Source of the DNA: Christensenella sp. UBA5489 | GTDB taxonomy: Bacteria > Bacillota > Clostridia > Christensenellales > UBA1242 | Reading direction: 5' to 3' | Length of the DNA stretch: 47,276 nt | Assembly: GCA_002424095.1 (NCBI GenBank) | Contig: DIPL01000018.1 | Location: 72,033-119,308, forward strand | In this document: piece after piece, positions 26,621 to 33,450 of the stretch | Layout of the letters: the number at the start of each line of letters is the position of its first letter | Numbering within the stretch: the stretch's first letter is position 1 | Notes under the pieces: generated by a model | Databases searched by the model: none | What the model was told of the DNA's origin: nothing | Seen by the model: the letters and a program-made list of their open reading frames with translations, nothing else | Translations under genes and position numbers: made by a program

Positions 26621-26649
26621 ATTATATATCGCACGTTTATAAAAGTCAA
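26621..26649 (-). promoter_or_regulatory. greA promoter
   Basis: On the minus strand TTGACT (26649-26644), 17-base spacer, TATAAT (26626-26621). The predicted transcript starts near 26614, giving a 5' leader of about 240 bases. Confidence 0.7.
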
Positions 26650-26727
26650 GTGATTTTAAATTTTTTGCATAAAACTTTTGTATAAAAATCAAGTATAAAA
26701 CACATTATATTCAAAAAGAGGTTTTTT

Positions 26728-27162
26728 ATGCTTACATTAATTTGTTTTATAATTGCTATGCTCGGATGTTTAAATTGGTTCTTTATTGGTGCGTTTCAAT
26801 ATGATATTGTTGCGGGTTTTTTTGGTTCGCAAGCAAGTTTGCTTAGCCGTTTTGTATATTTCGCAATCGGAATGGCGGCATTTTATATTTTAGCAACCGT
26901 TATTAAAAATAAGGGCAAACTCAAAGTAACTGAAAATAGTTTTAAAGAAAGCAAAAAAAATGCAAAAAAAACTAACGAAAATGAAGATGATGATGAAAAC
27001 GACAAAAAAGATTTCAAAAATCGGCTTAGTCAAAATAAAACAAATGACAGCAAGAAAAAAACAGAAAATATTATACAAAATCAAAAAGAAATTGATGAGA
27101 GCGAAAACACGGTTCGCTATGGTTATAAAGATTATGATGTAACACAATATGATGATGATTGA
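26728..27162 (+). CDS. DUF378 membrane protein with charged tail
   Basis: A 144-residue protein. The first 60 residues match DUF378: two transmembrane helices around a short loop, with the signatures LGCLNWFFIGAFQYDIVAGFFG and SRFVYFAIG. The family function is unknown. The remaining 80 residues are a hydrophilic, Lys/Asp/Glu/Asn-rich tail, probably disordered and unusual, since most DUF378 proteins are only 60-80 residues long. AGAGG precedes the ATG. It converges on recR with 3 bases between the stops. Confidence 0.8.
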   Translation: MLTLICFIIAMLGCLNWFFIGAFQYDIVAGFFGSQASLLSRFVYFAIGMAAFYILATVIKNKGKLKVTENSFKESKKNAKKTNENEDDDENDKKDFKNRLSQNKTNDSKKKTENIIQNQKEIDESENTVRYGYKDYDVTQYDDD

Positions 27163-27165
27163 TAA

Positions 27166-27759
27166 TTATAATTCAATTCGACCTTCAATGGCTTTTGTTA
27201 ACGTAATTTCATCGGCATATTCAATATCAGTTCCCATTGAAATTCCTTGTGCAATTCTCGTAACCTTCACGCCTAATGGCTTCAAAAGTTTTGCAATATA
27301 CATTGCAGTTGCATCTCCTTCTACATCAGGATTTAATGCCACAATCACTTCTATGGTTTGGTGTTCTTTTATTCTCGCCAACAATTCTTTAATTCTTATA
27401 TCATTCGGTCCACGGTTTTCAAGAGGGCTTATTGTGCCGTTCAAAACGTGATAAACGCCGTTGAAATTTTTTACCTTTTCAATTACCGTAACATCTTTTG
27501 GCTCTGCAACAACGCATATTATTTTAGCATCACGATGCAAGCAAATAGGGCAAATTTCACGGTCTGTATAATCGCCACATTCCTTGCAATATTTTATTTT
27601 TTGTTTTGCGTTAAGAATGCTGTCGGCAAAATATTGTGCTTCGCTAATAGATTGTTTGATTATATAATAAGCAAAACGTTGCGCCGATTTTAAACCAACA
27701 CCTGGCAAACTTCGAAATGCTGCGACCAGTTTTTCAAGTGGTTCATTTTCCATTTTCAC
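27166..27759 (-). CDS. recR: recombination mediator RecR
   Basis: A 197-residue RecR, which works with RecO (and RecF) to load RecA on gapped DNA. Features: N-terminal helix-hairpin-helix (FRSLPGVGLKSAQRFA), a C4 zinc finger CKEC...CPIC (about residues 57-72), the Toprim domain (ICVVAEPKDVTVIEK) and HVLNGTISPLENRGPNDIRI. The GTG start overlaps the ybaB stop by 4 bases (GTGA), indicating translational coupling; ATG at 27753 is a possible alternative. It is last in dnaX-ybaB-recR. Confidence 0.96.
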   Translation of the reverse strand: MKMENEPLEKLVAAFRSLPGVGLKSAQRFAYYIIKQSISEAQYFADSILNAKQKIKYCKECGDYTDREICPICLHRDAKIICVVAEPKDVTVIEKVKNFNGVYHVLNGTISPLENRGPNDIRIKELLARIKEHQTIEVIVALNPDVEGDATAMYIAKLLKPLGVKVTRIAQGISMGTDIEYADEITLTKAIEGRIEL

Positions 27760-28103
27760 ATCCCCGGCATTTGCGGAAGTTTTTCTTTTTCTATATTTTC
27801 AATTTGAGTAAGCACGTCATTCATTGCAGCACAAATTAAATCTTCCAAAAGTTCAACATCATCAGCATTGATGACTTCATTGATAATTTCTGGAACAAGT
27901 TTCACGGATTTCACTGTCCTATTTCCCATCATCACAACTTCGACCATACCGCCACCGACCGTTGCTTTAAACTCTTTTTCGGCAATTTCTTCTTTTGCTG
28001 TTTCAATATCCTTTTGCATTTTTTGCGCTTGTTTCATAAGTTGGTTAATACCGCCACCGAATCCGCCGAATCCACCGCCGAACCCGCCTTTATAATTGTT
28101 CAT
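27756..28103 (-). CDS. YbaB/EbfC nucleoid-associated protein
   Basis: A 115-residue protein of the YbaB/EbfC DNA-binding family, which forms small dimers that coat DNA. It has the usual Gly-rich N-terminus (GGFGGGFGGFGGG), the helix INQLMKQAQKMQKDIE and VGGGMVEVVMMGNRTVKSV. AAGGAG sits 6 bases before the ATG. It lies between dnaX and recR, the classical context. Confidence 0.95.
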   Translation of the reverse strand: MNNYKGGFGGGFGGFGGGINQLMKQAQKMQKDIETAKEEIAEKEFKATVGGGMVEVVMMGNRTVKSVKLVPEIINEVINADDVELLEDLICAAMNDVLTQIENIEKEKLPQMPGM

Positions 28104-28190
28104 AAAAACTCCTTTATATTTAATATATTCCCTATTTTCTTTTTTTAAATTTTAAATTAAAATTTTTCATTTTATGAGTATTTTAATTTT

Positions 28191-28544
28191 TTATTGAAAT
28201 ATTTTTACATTTAATCCGAAATTTTTAAGTTTTTCAATATCCTGAGCAACTAATTCGTTTTGTTTTAATGTACGATTGATTATAATTTCTCCGTCAAAGC
28301 CCTGCAAATTCAATGCTTGTTTAATTAATTGTGGGTTCGAATTGTCGGTTAGAGTGTCATATAAAATTTGTTCATCAGTAATTATAATAAAATTATTTTC
28401 TTTGATTTCAACATTGACAATATCGCCACAAGCCATATATAAGGCAATATTTTGATTTTCTTTAAAATAAAGAACAACTTTACCCCATAATGTTCGAGCA
28501 TTTGATATAGAATTATCAAAATTTGAAGTGCTTTTATTCAGTTT
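28191..28544 (-). CDS. dnaX: DnaX tau-specific C-terminal segment, read in the -1 frame
   Basis: Starting in the A9 run at the end of the short DnaX frame, the -1 frame is open for 117 codons to TAA at 28191-28193. It reads KLNKSTSNFD..., then ARTLWGKVVLYFKENQN-like and VEIKENNFIII, which resembles the C-terminal domain of full-length DnaX. A start inside it (ATG at 28436) has no ribosome site and would begin in mid-domain. A -1 shift at the run gives a 483-residue protein, close to a small Firmicutes tau. I therefore read this as the second part of dnaX and not as a separate gene. An assembly error in the A run is the main alternative. Confidence 0.75.
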   Translation of the reverse strand, partial: KLNKSTSNFDNSISNARTLWGKVVLYFKENQNIALYMACGDIVNVEIKENNFIIITDEQILYDTLTDNSNPQLIKQALNLQGFDGEIIINRTLKQNELVAQDIEKLKNFGLNVKIFQ

Positions 28545-29641
28545 TTTTTTATATTCTCATCTAAAATTAAACTTATAACAGCAGTTTCAATTAAAATTTT
28601 GGGTGAAAGTGCGTATTTCAATTCGCTTTCAATGTTTCCAAAAATTTTCATTGCTTCCATTAAATCTTTTGACTCTATTGTTTTTGCCTGTGCTGAAAAT
28701 TTCTCATATAAATTGTCAGGCAAATTAAGAATTTTATTCGGCTCATTACAAGTTTTTATAACTAAAAGATTTCTGAAATGAACGCTTAAATCTTTTGCAA
28801 AAACACTCATATTTTTGCCTTGTTTATATACACGGTCAATTATTTCCAAACATTTCCCTAAATCTTTTTTAAATAAAACATTTGTAAGTTCAATAAGAGT
28901 TTCATTATTATTCAAATTCAGAATATCTAAAACTTTTTCGAAAGAAATTTTACCTTCACAATAAGCCGCAACTGAATCGGCAATTGAAAGGGTATCACGA
29001 ACAGAGCCTTCTCCTGCGCTTGCAATTGCCTTAACACTTTCTTCATCAAATTCAATTCTTTCATTTTTAAATATATTTTTCAAATGAACAGTTAATTCTT
29101 CAACTGAAATCAAACCAAAATCAAAGCGTAAACACCGTGAAAGAATTGTCGGTGGCAATTTATGCGGTTCGGTTGTTGCCAAAATAAATACAATATGTTC
29201 AGGCGGCTCTTCAAGTGTTTTAAGAAGTGCGTTATAGGCACTGTCGGTCAACATATGAACTTCATCAATTATGTAAACCTTATATCTTGCATTGATGGGC
29301 ATAAATTTAACTTTTTCTCTTATTTCTCGAATTTCATCCACTCTATTATTTGATGCGGCATCAATTTCTATAATATCAATATTTGCGGCATCGTTCATTG
29401 CCTTACAAACATTACATTTCTCACACGGCGAACCGTTTACATTATTTTCACAATTAATAGCACGGGCAAAAATTTTTGCAATTGAAGTTTTTCCCGTACC
29501 ACGACTTCCGCAAAATAAATAAGCATGCACAATCTTATTTGCTTTAATTTGATTTGCCAAAGTATCAACAATATGTCTTTGCCCAATAATTTCATTAAAA
29601 TTCTTTGGACGATATTTTCTATATAACGCTTGATATATCAT
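28538..29641 (-). CDS. dnaX: DNA polymerase III clamp-loader subunit, short gamma-like product
   Basis: A 367-residue zero-frame product. It has all AAA+ clamp-loader parts: RKYRPKNFNEIIGQRHIV, Walker A GSRGTGKTS at about residue 45, the four-cysteine zinc site (C...C..C..C in NCENNVNGSPCEKCNVCK), Walker B IIDEVHML, the SRC motif (LPPTILSRCLRF) and domain III to about residue 360. It ends at TGA immediately after an A9 run. This is the length expected for a gamma form lacking the tau domains. The promoter gives a leader of about 25 bases; GGG 14 bases before the ATG is a poor ribosome site. First gene of dnaX-ybaB-recR. Confidence 0.95.
   Translation of the reverse strand: MIYQALYRKYRPKNFNEIIGQRHIVDTLANQIKANKIVHAYLFCGSRGTGKTSIAKIFARAINCENNVNGSPCEKCNVCKAMNDAANIDIIEIDAASNNRVDEIREIREKVKFMPINARYKVYIIDEVHMLTDSAYNALLKTLEEPPEHIVFILATTEPHKLPPTILSRCLRFDFGLISVEELTVHLKNIFKNERIEFDEESVKAIASAGEGSVRDTLSIADSVAAYCEGKISFEKVLDILNLNNNETLIELTNVLFKKDLGKCLEIIDRVYKQGKNMSVFAKDLSVHFRNLLVIKTCNEPNKILNLPDNLYEKFSAQAKTIESKDLMEAMKIFGNIESELKYALSPKILIETAVISLILDENIKKN
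28542..28550 (-). promoter_or_regulatory. A9 slippery run in dnaX
   Basis: Nine consecutive A residues in the mRNA, followed by C and the TGA that ends the zero frame. Reading -1 from here enters the open C-terminal segment. It corresponds to the known A-rich slippage sites of dnaX in E. coli (ribosomal) and Thermus (transcriptional). Confidence 0.75.
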
Positions 29642-29668
29642 TGCAATAAACTATTCCCTTTTAAAAAT

Positions 29669-29697
29669 ATTATATAACAATTTTAAAATATAATCAA
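29669..29697 (-). promoter_or_regulatory. dnaX operon promoter
   Basis: On the minus strand TTGATT (29697-29692), 17-base spacer, TATAAT (29674-29669). Confidence 0.7.
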
Positions 29698-29743
29698 CTT
29701 ATTAAACAAAATCAATAAATCAAATTGTTAGAAAAATCAAATC

Positions 29744-29965
29744 TCAGAATTCAAAAAAACCAGCAAAACTATCAAATTTCCTTCTTTTAATTATTGACTC
29801 AGCATATTCTTTATATATAGATAAAAACTTTACACAAAGTCCGCAAGATATATTTATTTCACGTGGCGTGTTTATAATCGAAATTGGAATTTGATATGAT
29901 TTAAGAAGTTTCGCAAAAAGAAGAGTTTGCGTTCTTGCCCTAAAAACTGCCAGTGTGTACTTCAT
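29744..29965 (-). CDS. DUF3343 putative Se/S carrier-like protein
   Basis: A 73-residue protein with the DUF3343 pattern: a first strand with F-R-x-R-T (AVFRARTQTLLFAKLL), then PREINISCGLCVKF, where the CG-L-C cysteines are the presumed sulfur or selenium carrying residues. The family is thought to carry sulfur/selenium in clostridia and often sits by a class V cysteine desulfurase, as here (divergent, 177 bases apart). AAGGAG sits 7 bases before the ATG. Function inferred from family context. Confidence 0.85.
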   Translation of the reverse strand: MKYTLAVFRARTQTLLFAKLLKSYQIPISIINTPREINISCGLCVKFLSIYKEYAESIIKRRKFDSFAGFFEF

Positions 29966-30142
29966 TTTATCTCCTTTGTGTTTTTGTAATATTTATCTTT
30001 TAAAACAATCAAAAAAATTATTTCTTTCATATCATTATACGTAAGGAAAATATAGAAAGGTTAAGGAAATTCGAATATTATTTTGCAATAATAGTTACAT
30101 ATTCAAAAATTAAAATATATTTGAGTTTTCAAATTAGATAAA

Positions 30143-31288
30143 ATGATTTATTTAGATAATAGTGCAACTTCTTTTCCAAAGCCAAAGGAAGTTATCAATG
30201 CAATTAATCAAAGTTTTATAAAATACGGCGCAAATCCAGGGAGAAGTGGTCATTCTTTCAGCATTAAAACCGCAATAAAAATTGCCGAAATCCGACAAGA
30301 AATTTGCGATTTTATTGGTGCAGAATCTCCTGAAAATGTCATTTTTACAAGTGGGTGTACGGAAGCATTAAACCTTGCCATTCTCGGCTCGTGCCAAAAA
30401 GGCAAACATATAATTTGTACTTCAAACGAACACAATTCTGTTCTGCGACCACTTTTCGAACTTAATTCACGTGGACTTATTGATGTTTCTGTGGCGACTT
30501 CGACACAAAATGATAAAATCAGAATCAATGATATTGCAAAGCATATAAATGAAAAAACTTATTTAATTTGTTGTAATCATATTTCAAACGTTGATGGAAT
30601 GGAAGCTGATATTGATGCAATTGGCAAACTTTGTTTTGAAAAGGGTATTTTGTTTTTAGTAGATGCCGCACAAAGCATTGGACATAAAAATATAAATATG
30701 TTTAAACAAAGAATTGATTTACTTGCTTTTTCTCCGCATAAAGGGCTTTACGCACCGCAAGGAATTGGTATTTTAGCGTATAGTTCAAAAGTCAAATTAA
30801 TGCCTATAAAATTCGGTGGAACAGGAACTGAATCAATAAATGTTGAGCAACCTAAGATCGCTCCCGAATGTTTCGAAAGCGGAACGCTGGCAACTCCAAA
30901 TATAATAGGAATGGGAGCTGGATTGAATTTTGTCATTCAAAATTTTACGAAAATAAACGAAAAATTTGAAGACTTAACAACTCTTTTAAACTATGAATTA
31001 TCTAAAATAAAAAATGTAAAGGTATATACGCATCCTGACAATGCGAATGGAATTTTAAGTTTTAATATCGGAGATATTCCATCTAACGAAGTTGCCGAAA
31101 TTTTAGATAATAAATACGGAATTATGGTAAGAAGCGGACTGCATTGTGCTCCTTTGAAACACAAAGATTTAAACACTTTACAACAAGGCACGGTGAGAAT
31201 TTCAATGTCATATTATACGACTTATTCGGAAATAACTAAACTTATAAAAGCGGTTAAAGAAATCTCTGCTAAATTTTATAGAAAATAA
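30143..31288 (+). CDS. cysteine desulfurase family protein (PLP, class V)
   Basis: A 381-residue PLP enzyme of the fold-type I NifS/SufS kind. Seen: MIYLDNSATSFPKP, NPGRSGHSF, FTSGCTEALNLAILG, DAAQSIGH, the PLP lysine in FSPHKGLYAPQG, and the catalytic cysteine loop MVRSGLHCAPLKH followed by GTVRIS. This pattern belongs to the clostridial TIGR01977-type subgroup. It releases sulfur (or selenium) from cysteine (selenocysteine) for Fe-S, thio-cofactors or selenophosphate. The neighbouring DUF3343 gene is the likely acceptor. No ribosome site is visible before the ATG. It converges on the next gene with 2 bases between stops. Confidence 0.92.
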   Translation: MIYLDNSATSFPKPKEVINAINQSFIKYGANPGRSGHSFSIKTAIKIAEIRQEICDFIGAESPENVIFTSGCTEALNLAILGSCQKGKHIICTSNEHNSVLRPLFELNSRGLIDVSVATSTQNDKIRINDIAKHINEKTYLICCNHISNVDGMEADIDAIGKLCFEKGILFLVDAAQSIGHKNINMFKQRIDLLAFSPHKGLYAPQGIGILAYSSKVKLMPIKFGGTGTESINVEQPKIAPECFESGTLATPNIIGMGAGLNFVIQNFTKINEKFEDLTTLLNYELSKIKNVKVYTHPDNANGILSFNIGDIPSNEVAEILDNKYGIMVRSGLHCAPLKHKDLNTLQQGTVRISMSYYTTYSEITKLIKAVKEISAKFYRK

Positions 31289-31290
31289 TA

Positions 31291-32856
31291 TCAAAGATAT
31301 GCTTCAAAATTTTGATGATTTATTAAAGTTTTAATTGAGATATTACGACAATTATGATAAGTTGTGCCATCTATTGTGATTTTCGAATCCCCTGTCTTGA
31401 TTTTTATTTTTTTAATTTTATTTTCAATAAAAAATTTTAATTCATAATTTGCTAATTCATTTTTATTTATATAAAAAGAATTATTTTTTTGAATAAAAAG
31501 TTTGTTTTTTATTAAATTATAAGCCAAAATCGCAGATATTCTTTTTGATTTATGGAGATTTATTAAATCATCAAAGGATAATTCCTTCAACAAATTAAAA
31601 AATTCGCTTTCCGTGTAAATGTTATCAAGAATAGAGTTTAAACTGCACTTCTGCAAAAATGTTTGATTTTCAAGTCCTTCTGTAATTGTCTTAGACGGCA
31701 AATAATTATTGAAATAAAAATTTAAATTGTTATTGTCGCTCTTTAATTTTATGGAAAAATTGCTTTCTAAACAATATAGAATTTTATAATATAGTTCAGT
31801 ATAGTCAAAATTGAAAAATTTTTCAGGTGATTTTTCTCCAAAATAAATCCAAAAATTTGATTTTAAATTTTGTTCATTTAATTTTTGTTTTAAATTTATT
31901 ATAAATTTTAAGCAATAATTTTTTGAATGTAAAATTTTTATAATTTCGATTTTTACAACCTTATTTGAACTATAAAAAAAATAATTTTTTTTATTTAATA
32001 AACCTTCAATTTTAAAATATTTTTTTTCTTTGCAAATTTGGAAATACTCCAACTCATTGCAATGAATTATTTTTGTAAAAAAAATTTTAACATTTTTGTT
32101 CCTATTTGATTTTGGATTTTTTTTGGCATCTTTTACATTTTCATTGTTCGTATTTTTGCTTTTGGTTTCAAAAAAATAATAAGCACCGTAAAAAAATGTT
32201 TGTTTGACTCTTAATAAAACATTATTGTTTTCAAAAGTTGAATCCAAACAAAAATTTTTAAAAATTGTGTGTTTAACAAAATCTCCCAACGGCTTGATTT
32301 CGTTTTTTTCGCAGATGTGCCATTTTTTATCAAAATTATGATTTATGTTTAAATTGTATAAATTTTCTTTAATTTTCTTTGATAAATCATTAGTATTCAA
32401 AAATTTTGCATCTAAATTAAATAGATTTTTTAATATTTCAAAATTACTTTTCGCGCGACATTTTAAATTCTTGTCTTTAATTTGGTCATCGTCATAAAAA
32501 ATAATTAAATTAAAACTATATATTTTTTTTGCTAACCATAAATTTTTTGCATAATTAAAATTCAAGTTTGTGAGATTTTCAATATAAATAGGTTTGTCAA
32601 GTTTGATTCCCGTTGCTTCAATCAAGTTTTTATCTATTTTTTTTGTATAAATATTTAATTGATTATATTTGACTTTTTCTCCAATTTCAAAAATTTTCGC
32701 CGAAGAAAAAATACCTAATATGTTAATTTTTTTTGAACTGATTAAAAAATTTTTTAAATCTGATTTTTTTACAATTAATTTAAAAAATAAAATCAAAACA
32801 AAAGCTAACAAACATATTAAAAATATATATTCAGGTTGATTTAAGTATGCTAACAT
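31291..32856 (-). CDS. hypothetical single-span membrane protein, Lys/Asn/Phe-rich
   Basis: A 521-residue protein I do not recognise. One hydrophobic helix (about residues 10-28) is followed by KKSDLKNF, so the N-terminus is probably anchored with the rest in the cytoplasm. The remainder is extremely rich in Lys, Asn, Ile and Phe, and the gene is visibly more AT-rich than its neighbours. Short resemblances to GH94/cyclic glucan synthase-like chains (FYFNNYLPSK and the GDFVKHT segment) are suggestive but too weak for a call. A moderate AAGGA lies 13 bases before the ATG. It is divergent from rnpB. Fast evolution or relaxed selection would both explain its composition. Confidence 0.7.
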   Translation of the reverse strand: MLAYLNQPEYIFLICLLAFVLILFFKLIVKKSDLKNFLISSKKINILGIFSSAKIFEIGEKVKYNQLNIYTKKIDKNLIEATGIKLDKPIYIENLTNLNFNYAKNLWLAKKIYSFNLIIFYDDDQIKDKNLKCRAKSNFEILKNLFNLDAKFLNTNDLSKKIKENLYNLNINHNFDKKWHICEKNEIKPLGDFVKHTIFKNFCLDSTFENNNVLLRVKQTFFYGAYYFFETKSKNTNNENVKDAKKNPKSNRNKNVKIFFTKIIHCNELEYFQICKEKKYFKIEGLLNKKNYFFYSSNKVVKIEIIKILHSKNYCLKFIINLKQKLNEQNLKSNFWIYFGEKSPEKFFNFDYTELYYKILYCLESNFSIKLKSDNNNLNFYFNNYLPSKTITEGLENQTFLQKCSLNSILDNIYTESEFFNLLKELSFDDLINLHKSKRISAILAYNLIKNKLFIQKNNSFYINKNELANYELKFFIENKIKKIKIKTGDSKITIDGTTYHNCRNISIKTLINHQNFEAYL

Positions 32857-32959
32857 ATAAGAAATTTTTTCCTTAAATTTTACTTTTATTCTTTTGTAAA
32901 ATTTTTATTTTAGTATGAGAAGTTTTATAGTCATTTTATAAATTTATAAAAAAGAAAGG

Positions 32960-32988
32960 TTGACTTTTGAAAAAATTTATACTATAAT
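32960..32988 (+). promoter_or_regulatory. rnpB promoter
   Basis: TTGACT (32960-32965), 17-base spacer, TATAAT (32983-32988), 6 bases before the RNA's 5' end: close to consensus. Confidence 0.9.
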
Positions 32989-32994
32989 ATAAAT

Positions 32995-33345
32995 GTTAGT
33001 TAGCCAGATGATCGCGGAACTATTGTGATGATAGTTACGAGGAAAGTCCGAGCTTTTAGAGAACTGGGTGCCGGTTAACTGCCGGTGGAGGCGACTCTAA
33101 GGAAAGTGCAACAGAAATTATACTGCCATAATTTTTAATTATGGTGATGGTGAAATGGCGGTGTAAGAGACCACCGACATCTTGGTAACAAGGTGTGCAA
33201 TGTAAACCCCACTTGAAGCAAGGTTAAGTGATAACATATGCGCTTGTTCTCTCGCGTTATCCAAAAATACCGCTTGAACAATATAGAAATATATTGTCTA
33301 GACAGATGATCATCAAAAACAGAACTCGGCTTATAGACTAACTGA
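32995..33345 (+). ncRNA. rnpB: RNase P RNA, type A
   Basis: The catalytic RNA that trims tRNA 5' ends. The conserved regions are in order: GAGGAAAGTCC (33040-33050), GTGCAACAGAAA, GGTGAAATGG, GGTGTAAGAGACCACCG, GGTAACAAGG, GTAAACCCCA, GAAGCAAGG, and ACAGAACTCGGCTTAT near the 3' end. The two ends pair (GTTAGT at 32995 with ACTAAC near 33337-33342) to form helix P1. The layout follows the ancestral type A, unlike the type B of Bacilli. The exact 3' end is estimated. Confidence 0.95.
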
Positions 33346-33372
33346 CAACAAAAGACAAATGTCCTTTGAGAC

Positions 33373-33407
33373 AAAAATTGACGGCTTTATTTTAGTCGTC
33401 AATTTTT
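33373..33407 (+). terminator. rnpB terminator
   Basis: Perfect 11-bp stem AAAAATTGACG / CGTCAATTTTT followed by T-rich sequence, about 30 bases after the RNase P RNA end. Confidence 0.9.
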
Positions 33408-33450
33408 ATTTTATTTTAAGTTTGTTTTAAATTATAAAATTTCATTAATA

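Larger units (their letters stand above)
26373..26727. other. greA / DUF378 divergent intergenic region
   Basis: 355 bases without a gene. It holds the predicted greA promoter (26621-26649), about 240 bases of greA leader and a 10-bp hairpin (26474-26504). The promoter of the DUF378 gene should lie near its right end, but no clear -35/-10 pair was chosen. Confidence 0.6.

Noticed and set aside
28191..28436. Separate 81-residue gene between dnaX and ybaB
   Set aside because: Its ATG has no ribosome site, the frame is open well upstream to the A9 run, and the sequence reads as the DnaX C-terminal domain.
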